Assembly (NCBI RefSeq): GCF_004001245.1
Contig: NZ_AP018724.1
Coordinates: 2,720,501 to 2,784,500, forward strand
Length of the DNA stretch: 64,000 nt
Reading direction: 5' to 3'
Source: Sulfurivermis fontis
GTDB taxonomy: Bacteria; Pseudomonadota; Gammaproteobacteria; Thiohalomonadales; Thiohalomonadaceae
A program made the translations under genes and the position numbers. Of this stretch, positions 43,709 to 53,781 are shown piece by piece. How positions within the stretch are numbered: the stretch's first letter is position 1; each line of letters begins with the position of its first letter. The notes below the pieces were generated by a model. That model saw nothing but the letters and a program-made list of their open reading frames with translations, did not search any database and was not told where the DNA came from.

Positions 43709-44656
43709 ATGAACAGCCACACCATCGCCATCATCGGCGGTTCCGGTTTTGTCGGCAGCCGCCTGTGCGCCCGTCTGGCCCGCGACGGCCACAGCGTGCG
43801 TGTGCTCACCCGGCGCCGCGCACGGCATCGTGATCTGCTGGTACTGCCCACGGTGGAGGTATGGGAAGGCAATCCCCATGACGCCGCCGTGCTCGATACC
43901 CTGCTGGAAGGTTGCGATGTCGTCATCAATCTGGTCGGCATCCTCAATGAGAAACAACACGATGGCAGCGGCTTCGCCCACGCCCACGTCGAACTGCCGC
44001 GCGCGCTCATCGCGGCCTGCCGCCGCCGGGGCATCCGGCGCCTGCTGCACATGAGCGCCCTCGGCGCCGATGCGGAGCACGGCGCCAGCCACTACCAGCG
44101 CAGCAAGGGACGCGGCGAAGACCTGGTACTCGCCGCCACAGACCTGGACGTCACGGTCTTCAGCCCCTCGGTGATCTTCGGTCCCGGCGACAGCTTCCTG
44201 CGCCGTTTCGCCGGCCTGCTGCGTCTGGCCCCGGCATTTCCCCTCGCCTGTGCCGGCGCCCGTTTCCAGCCGGTGTTCGTCGGCGACGTGGCCGAGTGTT
44301 TTGCCCGCGCCATCGACAACCCGCAGACCATCGGCCAGCGCTACAACCTGTGCGGCCCGCGCGACTACACCCTGCTCGAACTGGTACGCTATGCCGCCCG
44401 GGTGTCCGGCATGCGCCGGTTGATCGTCCCGCTGCCCGACTGGCTCTCGCGCCTGCAGGCGGAAATCTTCGAATGGCTGCCCGGCAAGCCATTCTCGCGC
44501 GACAACTATCTGTCCACCCGGCACGACAACGTCTGCGACGCGCCCTTTCCGGCCATCTTCGGCATCACCCCGACCCCGCTGGAATCCATTGCGCCCTACT
44601 ACCTGGGCCAGGCCGGCGGGCGACGGCGTTACGAAAGGCTGCGCAGCCGCGACTGA
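43709..44656 (+). CDS. NDUFA9-like NAD(P)-binding protein (atypical SDR)
   Basis: A 315-residue Rossmann-fold protein beginning with [19 protein letters not shown]. The sequence follows the atypical SDR5/NDUFA9 group: [32 protein letters not shown] with the YxxxK pair, and [17 protein letters not shown]. In bacteria these proteins have no settled role; ubiquinone-related or quinone-oxidoreductase functions were proposed. AGGGAGG lies before the ATG. It precedes cca by 126 bases. Confidence 0.82.
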   Translation: MNSHTIAIIGGSGFVGSRLCARLARDGHSVRVLTRRRARHRDLLVLPTVEVWEGNPHDAAVLDTLLEGCDVVINLVGILNEKQHDGSGFAHAHVELPRALIAACRRRGIRRLLHMSALGADAEHGASHYQRSKGRGEDLVLAATDLDVTVFSPSVIFGPGDSFLRRFAGLLRLAPAFPLACAGARFQPVFVGDVAECFARAIDNPQTIGQRYNLCGPRDYTLLELVRYAARVSGMRRLIVPLPDWLSRLQAEIFEWLPGKPFSRDNYLSTRHDNVCDAPFPAIFGITPTPLESIAPYYLGQAGGRRRYERLRSRD

Positions 44657-44781
44657 CCACGTCCGCAAAGCGTTTCCCGCCTGTTGCCGCGCGGCCGGTG
44701 CAGTCCCGCGCGCCTGGCACGCCCCCAAGGCCGCATTGCTCGGTTAAGATGACGCCACGCAAATCATCGGAACACTGCACC

Positions 44782-46014
44782 ATGCAAATCTATCTGGTCG
44801 GCGGCGCCGTCCGCGACAAGCTGCTGGGGCTGGAGCCGCAGGACCGCGACTGGGTGGTGGTGGGCGCGACCCCGGAAGAGATGCTGGCGCAGGGCTTCCG
44901 CCCGGTCGGCAAGGACTTCCCGGTGTTCCTGCACCCGGAAACCGGCGAGGAATACGCCCTGGCGCGCACCGAACGCAAGACGGCGCCCGGTTATCACGGC
45001 TTCGAGTTCCATGCCGATCCGTCGGTGACACTGGAAGAAGACCTCAGGCGCCGCGACCTCACCATCAACGCCATGGCCGAGGCCGCCGACGGCACCCTCA
45101 TCGATCCCTTTGGCGGCCGCGACGACCTCAATAACGGCCGCCTGCGCCACGTCTCGCCCGCCTTCACCGAAGACCCGGTACGCCTCCTGCGCGTGGCGCG
45201 CTATGCCGCGCGCTATGCCCGTTGGGGCTTTCGCGTCGCCCACGCTACCAACGCACTGATGCGGCAAATGGTGGAAAGCGGCGAGGTGGATGCGCTGGTG
45301 CCGGAGCGGGTGTGGCAGGAACTGTCACGGGCGCTGAGCGAAGCGACGCCGGCGCGCTTCTTCGAGGTGCTGCGCGGCTGCGGCGCCCTGGCGCGCATCT
45401 TTCCCGAGCTGGAGCAGCTTTTCGGGGTGCCGCAACCCAAACAGCACCACCCGGAAGAGGACACCGGCGTGCATACCCTGCTGGTGCTGGAACAGGCGGC
45501 ACGCCTGTCGCCGGAGCCACAGGTGCGCTTCGCCGCCCTGGTGCACGATCTCGGCAAGGGCACCACACCGCGCGAGGAGTGGCCGCGCCACATCGCCCAC
45601 GAACACCGCGGCGTCGCCCTGGTGGAACAGCTGTGCGAGCGGCTGCGCGTGCCCGCCGACTACCGCGACCTGGCGCTGCTGGTAACACGCTACCATGGCG
45701 TGTACCACCGTGCCGAAGAGCTGCGCGCCACCACCCTGCTGGAGCTGCTGGAACACCTCGACGCCTTCCGCCGCCCGCAGCGGGTGGAGCAGTTCCTGCT
45801 CGCCTGCGAGGCCGACTCGCGCGGCCGTCCGGGATTTGAAAACCAGGACTTCGCCCAGCCCGGACTGATCCGCGAGGCACTGCGCATCGCGCAGGCGGTG
45901 GATGTCAAAGCGGTGGTCGCCGCCGGCTACAGCGGCAAGGCGGTGGGCGAGGAGCTGCGCCGCCGCCGCCTCGCCGCCCTCAAGGCCTGGCGCCGCGACG
46001 AGGCCGAGGACTGA
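44782..46014 (+). CDS. cca: Multifunctional CCA tRNA nucleotidyltransferase
   Basis: A 410-residue class II nucleotidyltransferase that adds or repairs CCA ends of tRNAs. [15 protein letters not shown] and [14 protein letters not shown] form the catalytic head, [10 protein letters not shown] follows, and an HD domain ([15 protein letters not shown]) marks the long gammaproteobacterial type with phosphatase activity. The ATG at 44782 fits the family start; length matches E. coli Cca (412). Confidence 0.95.
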   Translation: MQIYLVGGAVRDKLLGLEPQDRDWVVVGATPEEMLAQGFRPVGKDFPVFLHPETGEEYALARTERKTAPGYHGFEFHADPSVTLEEDLRRRDLTINAMAEAADGTLIDPFGGRDDLNNGRLRHVSPAFTEDPVRLLRVARYAARYARWGFRVAHATNALMRQMVESGEVDALVPERVWQELSRALSEATPARFFEVLRGCGALARIFPELEQLFGVPQPKQHHPEEDTGVHTLLVLEQAARLSPEPQVRFAALVHDLGKGTTPREEWPRHIAHEHRGVALVEQLCERLRVPADYRDLALLVTRYHGVYHRAEELRATTLLELLEHLDAFRRPQRVEQFLLACEADSRGRPGFENQDFAQPGLIREALRIAQAVDVKAVVAAGYSGKAVGEELRRRRLAALKAWRRDEAED

Positions 46015-46086
46015 AGACATTCCGTTGCGGGGCGCCATGGCGTATCATGCGCGCCCCATCTGCAGTCCTGCCGGTTCCGCCCCATC

Positions 46087-46968
46087 ATGCGTTTCCTTTC
46101 GCGCCGCCGCCGCGCCGCACCCACCCGCCCGTCACGCCGCCTGTGGCGCTGGCTTGCCCTGGCGCTGCTGCTGCCCATCGTCATCGATGCCGCCTGGCTG
46201 GCCTGGCTGTGGCCGGACTGGGGCCGTCTGGCCAGCGGGCCCATCCCCAAGTCCGCCTTCATCACCGCCTATGAGCAGCGCCGCCAGGCCGATCGGCGCC
46301 TGCCGCCGCTGCGCTGGCAGCCGGTGCCGTTCACGCGCATCGCGCCGGCCATGCGTCGCGCCGTCATCGTCGCCGAGGACAGCCGTTTCTACCTCCATGA
46401 GGGCGTGGATTTCGAGGCGCTGATGGAGGCGATGGAACACAATTGGGAACAGGGCCGCATTACCCACGGCGCCAGCACCATCAGCCAGCAGACGGTGAAG
46501 AATCTGTTTCTCAGTCCGTCACGCGATCCGCTGCGCAAATGGCACGAGCTGGTGCTCACCTGGGCGATGGAAAGAAATCTGAAGAAGCGTCGTATCCTTG
46601 AGCTGTATCTGAACGTGGCCGAGTTCGGCCCGGGGATCTACGGTGTGGAGGCGGCGGCACGGCGCTACTGGGGCATCAGTGCGGCCGGCTTGTCGCTGGA
46701 GCAGGCGGTGGAACTGGCGGCCACCCTGCCGAGTCCCGCACAGAACAACCCGGCAACCCGCAGCCGCGCCTTCCAGCAGCGCAAGGCGAAGATCATGCGT
46801 CACCTTGTGCCGCGGACCACGCTGTCAGCTGTAGAGGTACAGCAACCCGGCCCCCAGCAGCAGGCGGTAGATCACGAAGGGCAGCATGCCGATGCGCTCC
46901 AGCAACCGGAGAAAGACGTGGATGCACAGGTAGGCGGCGAGACCGGACAGCACGCTGCCGAGCAATAG
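46087..46968 (+). CDS. mtgA: Monofunctional peptidoglycan glycosyltransferase MtgA (C-terminal overrun)
   Basis: A membrane-anchored GT51 enzyme polymerising lipid II. One helix (LALALLLPIVIDAAWLAWLW) is followed by AVIVAEDSRFYLHEGVDFEA with the catalytic glutamate, HGASTISQQTVKNLFL, and RILELYLNVAEFGPGIYGVE. The family domain ends near residue 240 (KAKIMRHLV), about the full length of E. coli MtgA. The frame continues 53 residues into sequence antisense to uppP, giving a 144-base convergent overlap and a glutamine-rich tail. The normal stop seems lost. Activity should remain. Confidence 0.88.
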   Translation: MRFLSRRRRAAPTRPSRRLWRWLALALLLPIVIDAAWLAWLWPDWGRLASGPIPKSAFITAYEQRRQADRRLPPLRWQPVPFTRIAPAMRRAVIVAEDSRFYLHEGVDFEALMEAMEHNWEQGRITHGASTISQQTVKNLFLSPSRDPLRKWHELVLTWAMERNLKKRRILELYLNVAEFGPGIYGVEAAARRYWGISAAGLSLEQAVELAATLPSPAQNNPATRSRAFQQRKAKIMRHLVPRTTLSAVEVQQPGPQQQAVDHEGQHADALQQPEKDVDAQVGGETGQHAAEQ

Positions 46969-47622
46969 ACTGGTCCAGTCGACCAGCGCTTCCCCGCGCA
47001 CCAGGTCGATGGTGTTCAAACCGCCGGCCAGCACGATCACCGGGATCGACAACAGAAACGAAAAGCGCGCCGCCGCCGAACGCGACAGCCCCAGCATCAG
47101 GCCGGCGGTCATGGTGATGCCGGAGCGCGAGGTGCCGGGAATCAGTGCCAGCGCCTGCGCCACGCCAATCACCAGCACATCCTTCCAGCCGATGGCATGC
47201 TCGCTGCGCGCACCACGGCCGCGAACATCGGCCCACCACAGCAGCGGCGCAAACACCACCGTGGCCCAGGCGATCACCAGCGGCGAACGCAGCTCGGTTT
47301 CGATCAGCCCCTTGAACAGCAGACCGGCCAGGCCCACCGGGATGGTGCCGAACAGCACCGCCCAGGCCAGCCGGCTCTCACCCACCATTTGCCGCGTCGC
47401 CACCGAGCGTCCCCAGTCGCGCGTCATCAGCAGCAGGTCACGGCGGAAATACCACACCACTGCCGCCAGCGTACCGACGTGCACCGCCACGTCGAAGGCC
47501 AGCCCCTGATCAGCCCAGCCCTCCATCTGCGGCAGCAGGATCAGGTGCGCCGAACTGGAGATGGGCAGGAACTCGGTGAGGCCCTGCAGGATGGCGAGGG
47601 CGATGATCTGGATCAGTTCCAT
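46825..47622 (-). CDS. uppP: Undecaprenyl-diphosphatase UppP (BacA)
   Basis: A 265-residue membrane enzyme that recycles undecaprenyl diphosphate for cell-wall synthesis. Motifs LQGLTEFLPISSSAHLILLP and IPGTSRSGITMTAGLMLGL hold the catalytic residues. About eight helices. Its 3' end overlaps the extended end of mtgA on the other strand; both act in peptidoglycan synthesis. Confidence 0.93.
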   Translation of the reverse strand: MELIQIIALAILQGLTEFLPISSSAHLILLPQMEGWADQGLAFDVAVHVGTLAAVVWYFRRDLLLMTRDWGRSVATRQMVGESRLAWAVLFGTIPVGLAGLLFKGLIETELRSPLVIAWATVVFAPLLWWADVRGRGARSEHAIGWKDVLVIGVAQALALIPGTSRSGITMTAGLMLGLSRSAAARFSFLLSIPVIVLAGGLNTIDLVRGEALVDWTSLLLGSVLSGLAAYLCIHVFLRLLERIGMLPFVIYRLLLGAGLLYLYS

Positions 47623-47644
47623 GGCTTGCTTCCGTGTGCGCGCT

Positions 47645-48340
47645 TCAACGCTTTTCCGCCACGATGCGCGCGTAGCGCCCTTCCTTGGCGATCTCGCTGT
47701 GGATTACCGCGAAGCCGGTATGGTTCAACAAATAGATCAAATCCTCGCGCGAGAAGCGGTTGTGCTCGACGAAGTGGATGAAAAAGTCTTCCAGCTCGGC
47801 GGTGCTGATATCGGCACCGAACAGCTTCGCCTCGTCGGTCTGGTTGCGCACATACACCTCCAGCGGCGCGCGCACCCAGTCAGCGATGTAGAAGCGCCCG
47901 CCGCGGCGCATCACGCGGCTGATCTCCTGCAGGGTGCGCAACGGCTGATCCATTTCATGCAGCACCACCGAGCACATCACGGCATCCACGGAACCATCCT
48001 CCAGCGGCAATTTCGGATCGTGCAGGTCTTCGGCAATGATCTCGCAACCGGCCGGCAGCTCTCCCACCGCCTCCAGCATATAGGGCGCCACCTCCACGCC
48101 GATGGCGCGGATGCCGGGATAGCGTCGCGCCAGTGCCTGGACGAACAGGCCGGGACCGGCACCCAGATCGAGCACCACCGGGCGTTCCGAATAGGCCGGC
48201 TCCACCCACTGCCGCCAGGCATTCCAGAAGATATCGTCGAAGCGGCTGTCGAAGGATTCCTTCATCAGCTGCACGAAACGCGCACCATCGCGGTGGTGCT
48301 TGGCGAGCATTTCCTCGGTCTGGCGCCGGCGATCGGACAT
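47645..48340 (-). CDS. Class I SAM-dependent methyltransferase
   Basis: A 231-residue methyltransferase with motif I VVLDLGAGPGLFVQALA, acidic residue IGVEVAPYM, and VDAVMCSVVLHEMDQP as motif III/IV region. Substrate cannot be read. It lies 22 bases upstream of uppP on the same strand. Confidence 0.8.
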   Translation of the reverse strand: MSDRRRQTEEMLAKHHRDGARFVQLMKESFDSRFDDIFWNAWRQWVEPAYSERPVVLDLGAGPGLFVQALARRYPGIRAIGVEVAPYMLEAVGELPAGCEIIAEDLHDPKLPLEDGSVDAVMCSVVLHEMDQPLRTLQEISRVMRRGGRFYIADWVRAPLEVYVRNQTDEAKLFGADISTAELEDFFIHFVEHNRFSREDLIYLLNHTGFAVIHSEIAKEGRYARIVAEKR

Positions 48341-48487
48341 GGCTTACTCCAGGTGTGGTCTATAACGGTGAAACGGGGGGCCATGATACCCGGTTTGCGC
48401 CGGGACGGCGCAGACACGGCTGTCAATAAAGCGTCATACAGGGCTGTTACGGTGGCACCGTACCCCAAGACGAAGAGAGATGAAACC

Positions 48488-48703
48488 ATGAGCCAGGAAA
48501 TCGTTGCCTTCTATACCCAACCCCTGCCGCACGGCCAGGAGCACCGCAGCCGCCTTGCCCAGGAGATCGCCTTTCTGGAGGGCCGCCTGCACGACCTGAG
48601 CGCCACCGGCGACGGTGACAACGCCTACGAACGCGCCCTCGGCCGCACCTACCAGGCCCTGCTCAGCCTGCGCCGCAGCGAGTTGGCCTCCCTCAACGCC
48701 TGA
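48488..48703 (+). CDS. Small hypothetical protein
   Basis: A 71-residue soluble, charged, largely helical protein (SRLAQEIAFLEGRLHDL, YERALGRTYQALLSLRRSEL). AGAGAG lies a little before the ATG. I do not recognise the family. It ends seven bases before the convergent midA stop. Confidence 0.55.
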   Translation: MSQEIVAFYTQPLPHGQEHRSRLAQEIAFLEGRLHDLSATGDGDNAYERALGRTYQALLSLRRSELASLNA

Positions 48704-48709
48704 TCACTC

Positions 48710-49909
48710 TCACAGGCGGTAGCGCTCGTCGCGCACGGCAAAACCCGCCCCGCCATCGGCCACACCGCGTCCCACGGCCAGCACCTTGAACAACTCCCCC
48801 ATCTCGCCGGGCAGCATCAGCCGCTTCAACTGCGCGGCCACCTCCAGCTGCCCGCGCACATCGCCCGCCTCCTGTGCCAGCTCCAGCAGGCCGCTGCCGA
48901 TGAGGTAGTTGGCCTGGTTGGCAAAACCCAGCACATCCAGACCGGCATCCAGGGCCGCCGCGGCCATGGCGCTGAAATCGACATGGGCGGTGATGTCCTG
49001 CAAACCGGGCAGGATCAGGGGGTCGGGGTGACTGCGATGGCGATAATGGCACATCAGGGTGCCGCCGCTGCGCTGCGGGTGGTAGTACTCATGGCGCGGA
49101 AAACCATAATCGAACAACACCGCGACGCCGCGTTGCAGCATTGCGGCGAGGCTGCGCAGCCAATCCTCGGCGGCAAAGTTCACCTCGGACTCATAGCCTT
49201 CCGGCAGCGCGCCGGTGGCGGCAATTTCCCGCACCCGCACCTCCAGGCGCGGCGAGCACACCGGCAGTTCACACCAGACAAAGGCCTCACCGCTCCAGCG
49301 CACGCCCAGTTCATGCACCCGGCCATCGCGCCAGCGGAAACGCTGCACCGGCAGGGCATCGAGCACCTCGTTGCCCAGCACGACACCGACAAATTGCTCC
49401 GGCAGGGCATCCAGCCACCGCACTCGTTCCAGCAGATACGGCGCCCGCGCCGCCAGTGTTTGCCGCTGCCGTTCGCGCAGGTCGGCGCTCACCTCGAGGA
49501 TGGCGTAGCGCGGCGGCAGCGCCTGCATCCGCTCCAGTTCCAGCAGGATGTCCGCCGCCATCACACCGCTGCCGGCACCGAACTCCATCACTTCACCGCC
49601 ATCCAGCGCGGACAACAGAGCGGCACAATGCCGCGCCACGCAACGGGAAAACAACGGCGACAGTTCGGGGGCGGTGACGAAATCACCGTCGGCACCGAAC
49701 TTGCGCGCGCCGGCGCTGTAATAGCCAAGGCCCGGCGCATACAGCGCCAGCTCCATGTAGCGGGCAAAGCTGATGGCGCCGCCGGCGGCGGAGATTTCCT
49801 TGCCGATATGCTGGATCAGGGCGGCACTGTGCGCCGCCTCGTCGGCCGACGGCGGCGGCAGTTCACGCAGGCTGCGGGCAACCTGGCGGAGGTCAGGGGA
49901 ATCAGACAA
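48710..49909 (-). CDS. MidA/NDUFAF7 family SAM-dependent methyltransferase
   Basis: About 399 residues. GGAISFARYMELALYAPGLG and FGADGDFVTAPELSPLF are strongly conserved in the family, followed by the SAM site VMEFGAGSGVMAADIL and GNEVLDALPVQRF. The eukaryotic relative methylates a complex I subunit; the bacterial target is unknown. The start is uncertain: TTG at 49909 (LSDSPDL) is used because the frame further upstream overlaps the divergent folM gene. The two are divergent across about 43 bases. Confidence 0.82.
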   Translation of the reverse strand: MSDSPDLRQVARSLRELPPPSADEAAHSAALIQHIGKEISAAGGAISFARYMELALYAPGLGYYSAGARKFGADGDFVTAPELSPLFSRCVARHCAALLSALDGGEVMEFGAGSGVMAADILLELERMQALPPRYAILEVSADLRERQRQTLAARAPYLLERVRWLDALPEQFVGVVLGNEVLDALPVQRFRWRDGRVHELGVRWSGEAFVWCELPVCSPRLEVRVREIAATGALPEGYESEVNFAAEDWLRSLAAMLQRGVAVLFDYGFPRHEYYHPQRSGGTLMCHYRHRSHPDPLILPGLQDITAHVDFSAMAAAALDAGLDVLGFANQANYLIGSGLLELAQEAGDVRGQLEVAAQLKRLMLPGEMGELFKVLAVGRGVADGGAGFAVRDERYRL

Positions 49910-49952
49910 CGTGGAGTTTCCGGCTGGAGTGAGTTTCGGTAGAGTGTGCCAG

Positions 49953-50726
49953 ATGAGCCAGCGCAACAAAAGCACGCACGATTCCGACACCCTCGACGGC
50001 AAGGTGGTGTTGATCACCGGCGCCGCCCATCGCATCGGCGCCACCACGGCGCGCCTGCTGCACGCCGCCGGCGCCAACATCGTGCTGCACTACCGCAGCT
50101 CGCGCAAGGCGGCCCAGGCGCTGCAAAAGGAGCTGAACGTCCTGCGTGACAACTCGGTGGTGCTGGTACAGGCGGACCTGCTCGATACCGACAAGCTCAC
50201 GGCCCTGGTGCGCGAGGCGCAGGGGGCGTGGGGCCGTCTCGACGTGCTGATCAACAATGCCTCCACCTTCTATCCCACTGAAATCGGCAAGGTGGCGGAA
50301 AAGGAGTGGCACGACCTCATAGGTTCCAATCTCAAGGCGCCGTTCTTCCTCGCCCAGGCGGCAGCGCCGCATCTCGTCAAGGCGCGCGGCTGCATCGTCA
50401 ACATCGTCGACATCCATGCCGACCGACCGCTCAAGGGCTATCCGGTGTACTCCATCGCCAAGGCCGGACTGGTGATGCTGACCCGCGCCCTGGCCGGCGA
50501 GCTGGGACCACATGTGCGCGTCAATGCCGTGGCGCCGGGGGCGATCCTGTGGCCGGAGCACGACATGGACGAGGTAACCAAGCAGCGCATCGTCTCGCGC
50601 ACCTTCCTCAAGCGCCAGGGTGATCCCAGCGATATCGCCAAGGCGGTGCTGTTTCTGATCCGCGACGCCGGCTACATGAGCGGCCAGGTAATCACCGTAG
50701 ACGGTGGCCGCAGTCTCAACAGCTGA
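49953..50726 (+). CDS. folM: Pteridine reductase (FolM-like)
   Basis: A 257-residue short-chain reductase with NADPH motif TGAAHRIGATTARLL, VLINNASTFYPTEI, and the catalytic YSIAKAG. The arginine in the glycine motif and ASTFYPT stretch are typical of the pteridine reductase/FolM group, which reduces dihydromonapterin or dihydrofolate. folK and folB lie 2.6 kb away. The ATG at 49953 (MSQRNKS) is the likely start. Confidence 0.85.
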   Translation: MSQRNKSTHDSDTLDGKVVLITGAAHRIGATTARLLHAAGANIVLHYRSSRKAAQALQKELNVLRDNSVVLVQADLLDTDKLTALVREAQGAWGRLDVLINNASTFYPTEIGKVAEKEWHDLIGSNLKAPFFLAQAAAPHLVKARGCIVNIVDIHADRPLKGYPVYSIAKAGLVMLTRALAGELGPHVRVNAVAPGAILWPEHDMDEVTKQRIVSRTFLKRQGDPSDIAKAVLFLIRDAGYMSGQVITVDGGRSLNS

Positions 50727-50804
50727 TTTCCCGCACTGCCATCATTCTGCAACGTAGCGTTGTTACCGTGGCGCGCTCCATCCTGCTGCGGAGTATGAAT
50801 TGCC

Positions 50805-52097
50805 ATGGCAGTCGCCACGATCGCCTCGCTCGCCATCACTGTGCCGCCGATTGCGCCACACGCCATCATCGAAGATGTAAGCGAATATTTTCTGGCTCCC
50901 GAAAACGAACAACTACTGTCGCTGCCGGTGGTGGAAGACGGTCGCCCGGTCGGGGTGGTGAGCCGTTACCAGATGATGAACGTGTTCCTCAAGCGCTACG
51001 GCCGCGAGCTGCACGGGCGCAAGCCGGTCGCTACGCTGATGAGCCGCACTCCGCTGTTGATCGCGGCGGAGCAGCCCCTGGAAGATGCCAGCCGCTACGT
51101 CACCGGCAACATGCGCTTTCCCATCACCGAGGACTTCATCATCGTGCACGACGACCGCTATGTCGGTGTCGGCGTAGTGTTGGATCTGCTCAAAGCGATG
51201 GAACAGCAGCTGGCCGGCCGTTCGCGCCAGCTGGCCAAGGCCTACAGCGAACTCAAATCGTCGCAGTCGCAGCTGGTGCAATCGGAAAAGATGGCCTCGC
51301 TGGGCCAGATGGTGGCGGGCGTGGCCCACGAGATCAACACGCCGCTGGGCTATGTGCACAACAACATCGAGTTGTTCGTGGAGCACCAGCGCCAGCAGGC
51401 CGCCGCACTGGACGGCTATGCCCTGCTGCTGCGTCTGATCGAGGCCGGCGACAGCAGCGCGGAAGTCCTGGCGCAGCAATTGGAACGGGTACGCCAGATG
51501 CACGCCGAGCTGGGCGACGGCGCGGAGACCGAGGCCCTGCTCGGCGACACCCTCTACGGCATCGGCCAGATTGCCGAGCTGGTCACCAGCCTGAAGAACT
51601 TCAGCCGCGTCGACCGCACCACGACCGATGATGTCGACATCAACGAGTGCCTGGAGACCACCCTCAAGATCGCCCACAACTCGCTCAAGCACCACGTGAC
51701 GGTGATCCGGCAGTACGGCGACATCCCCCTGGTCAACGGCATGCCGTCCAAGCTCAACCAGGTATTTCTCAACCTGATTACCAATGCCGCCCAGGCCATC
51801 GAGCAGCAAGGGCGTCTGCTGCTGCGCACCTATGCGGAAAACGACTACCTGCACGTGGTGATCGAAGACAGCGGCAAGGGCATCCCGGCCGCCGTGCTGC
51901 CAAAGATTTTCGACCCGTTCTTCACTACCAAACCCGTCGGCCAGGGCACCGGCCTGGGCCTGGCCATCAGCTACCGCATCATCCAGGAGCACGGCGGCGA
52001 TATCCGCGTCGCCTCGCGCGAGGGCGTCGGCACCCGCTTCGTCATCCGCCTGCCGCTGCCCCGCTCCGGGGCCGTGACCCTCGCCGCCGCCTCGTGA
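50805..52097 (+). CDS. CBS-domain sensor histidine kinase
   Basis: A 430-residue soluble kinase. The N-terminal half (about 10-130) reads as a CBS pair ([20 protein letters not shown] and [19 protein letters not shown]), which may bind nucleotides. A short coiled coil follows, then HisKA with the phospho-histidine in [19 protein letters not shown], and the ATPase part with [19 protein letters not shown] and [12 protein letters not shown]. No membrane helix, so it senses a cytoplasmic signal. It pairs with the response regulator 22 bases downstream. Confidence 0.85.
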   Translation: MAVATIASLAITVPPIAPHAIIEDVSEYFLAPENEQLLSLPVVEDGRPVGVVSRYQMMNVFLKRYGRELHGRKPVATLMSRTPLLIAAEQPLEDASRYVTGNMRFPITEDFIIVHDDRYVGVGVVLDLLKAMEQQLAGRSRQLAKAYSELKSSQSQLVQSEKMASLGQMVAGVAHEINTPLGYVHNNIELFVEHQRQQAAALDGYALLLRLIEAGDSSAEVLAQQLERVRQMHAELGDGAETEALLGDTLYGIGQIAELVTSLKNFSRVDRTTTDDVDINECLETTLKIAHNSLKHHVTVIRQYGDIPLVNGMPSKLNQVFLNLITNAAQAIEQQGRLLLRTYAENDYLHVVIEDSGKGIPAAVLPKIFDPFFTTKPVGQGTGLGLAISYRIIQEHGGDIRVASREGVGTRFVIRLPLPRSGAVTLAAAS

Positions 52098-52119
52098 GCA
52101 CACTGCCAAGGAGTCTGCC

Positions 52120-53046
52120 GTGAGCAAACCCACCCTGCTGTTCGTGGACGACGAGGAGCGTATCCTGCGTTCCCTCACCCCGCTATTCCGCGCCGACTAT
52201 CGGGTGCTGAGCACCACCGATGCCCACCAGGCGCTGAACTGGCTGCGCGAGGAGCCGGTGCACGTGGTGATCAGCGACCAGCGCATGCCGGTGATGCTGG
52301 GGGCGGAACTGTTGCGCCAGGCGCGGGAAATCGCTCCCGCCGCCATGCGTATCCTGCTGACCGGCTATTCCGACCTGGAAGCCGCCATCGCGGCGGTCAA
52401 CGACGGCGAGATCTACCGCTACCTCAACAAGCCATGGAACACACAGGAGTTGAAACACACCGTGAACCAGGCGGCGCAGATCGGTCTGCATCTGGCCGAT
52501 GCCTACCGCCACATCGCCGCGCCGGCCGTCCGGCGACCGGTCAATGTGCTGGTGATCGAGGGTGACGCAGACTCCCCCCTGTCGCTACGGCACATCATCG
52601 GCGAGCAATGCGACACCGAGTGCACGCTGCACTGGGCCGACAGTCTGGATCAGGCCATGGAGATGATCATGCACAAGGACATCGGCGTGGTAGTCACCGA
52701 TCTGCGCGTCAACGATCAGGATGCCGGTGCCGCCGTCAAGGCGCTCAAGCGCTACCGCCCCCATGTAGTCACCGTGGTCGTCACGCGATTCCAGGACAAC
52801 CACACGCTCATCGACCTCATCAACCAGGGGCAGATCTACCGTTTCCTACCCAAACCGGTCAGCCGCGGCCTGCTGTCGCGCAGCATGCAGGCGGCGCTGC
52901 AACATCACCGCCTGCTCAGGGCCAGCCCGCAGCTCGCCGCCCGCCATACGGTGGAAGCGCCGGCGGAGACGGCCACGAAGCGCCTGCCGACACAGCTGGC
53001 CAGCTTCATCAACCGGCTGCGCGGACTGTCCCACGCCAGCGGATAA
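52120..53046 (+). CDS. Response regulator with two receiver domains
   Basis: A 308-residue protein. The first receiver (1-125) has VDDEERIL, the phospho-acceptor in VVISDQRMPVMLG, LLTGYSD and the lysine in YLNKPW. The second (about 140-255) has VLVIEGD, VVVTDLRV and FLPKPV. No DNA-binding or enzyme domain follows, so output is through protein contact or phosphate transfer. Start is GTG at 52120 with AAGGAG upstream. Partner of the CBS kinase before it. Confidence 0.85.
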   Translation: MSKPTLLFVDDEERILRSLTPLFRADYRVLSTTDAHQALNWLREEPVHVVISDQRMPVMLGAELLRQAREIAPAAMRILLTGYSDLEAAIAAVNDGEIYRYLNKPWNTQELKHTVNQAAQIGLHLADAYRHIAAPAVRRPVNVLVIEGDADSPLSLRHIIGEQCDTECTLHWADSLDQAMEMIMHKDIGVVVTDLRVNDQDAGAAVKALKRYRPHVVTVVVTRFQDNHTLIDLINQGQIYRFLPKPVSRGLLSRSMQAALQHHRLLRASPQLAARHTVEAPAETATKRLPTQLASFINRLRGLSHASG

Positions 53047-53071
53047 ACGGCTGTCCCCGACCGGCGGCCCG

Positions 53072-53292
53072 GGAAGCTCTGAATAAGTTCAGAGCTTCCG
53101 CGGCACAGGGATGTGCCGCCATTTTTCAACGACGATAAGTCGTTGAAAATTGAAGCCAAGCGCAAATCACACTTTTCGCTTGGCGTGGTTTTGTCCACGG
53201 ATGGACTTATGTCGCGCAGCCCAGGGAGGGGCGGGAGCGACCTGAGAAGTCCAGGATGGACTTATTCAGACCTTCCCTTATTCAGACCTTCC
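53072..53292. mobile_element. MITE-like element, copy 2 (with duplicated terminal end)
   Basis: The same 205-bp unit as at 4021-4225 (53072-53276), followed by a repeat of its last 16 bases (CTTATTCAGACCTTCC, ending 53292). The first hairpin is perfect here (GGAAGCTCTGAA, TAAG, TTCAGAGCTTCC). It stands immediately at CTAG (53293-53296), which contains the folK stop. The doubled end may come from a second insertion or slippage. Confidence 0.85.
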
Positions 53293-53781
53293 CTAGAAGG
53301 AAAACTCCACCGGCCACAGCGGCTGGCTCTGCTTGTCGAAGGAATCCCACAACACGCCATAGGTGACGCCCAGCTGCGGGTGCTCAAGCTGCGGCGCGAT
53401 CTCCGCCAGCGGCCACAGCACGAAGGCGTTTTTGGTGATCTCGTCGCGCGGAATCTCCAGCTTGCCCTGGTGCAGCACCAGGTCGTCGTAGAGCAGCAGG
53501 TCGATGTCGAGGGTGCGCGAGGAAAAGCGCGGGCCGTTGCGCACGCGGCCGTGCGCCTCCTCGATGGCGCGCAGCTCCGCCGCCACCTGCTGCGGCGTCA
53601 GCGCGGTATCGAACCCGGCCACCAGGTTGTAGAAGCTGTCCCCGGCGAACCCCACCGCCTCGCTTTCATACACCGAGGAGAGGAGCAGCGTGCCGAAACG
53701 GGCCTTGAGGTCGGCGACACCGGCGCGGATGTTCTGCTCGCGCTCGATGTTGCTGCCGATGCTGACGTAGACGCGCGCCAT
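53293..53781 (-). CDS. folK: 2-amino-4-hydroxy-6-hydroxymethyldihydropteridine diphosphokinase FolK
   Basis: A 162-residue folate enzyme that transfers pyrophosphate from ATP to 6-hydroxymethyl-dihydropterin. VYVSIGSNIEREQNI at the start, YESEAVGF, FYNLVAGFDTAL and SSRTLDIDLLLYDD are family marks. It starts directly after the folB stop (TGAATG). Its last codons are TTC TAG, where the TAG is part of the CTAG beside the MITE; the protein appears complete. Confidence 0.95.
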   Translation of the reverse strand: MARVYVSIGSNIEREQNIRAGVADLKARFGTLLLSSVYESEAVGFAGDSFYNLVAGFDTALTPQQVAAELRAIEEAHGRVRNGPRFSSRTLDIDLLLYDDLVLHQGKLEIPRDEITKNAFVLWPLAEIAPQLEHPQLGVTYGVLWDSFDKQSQPLWPVEFSF

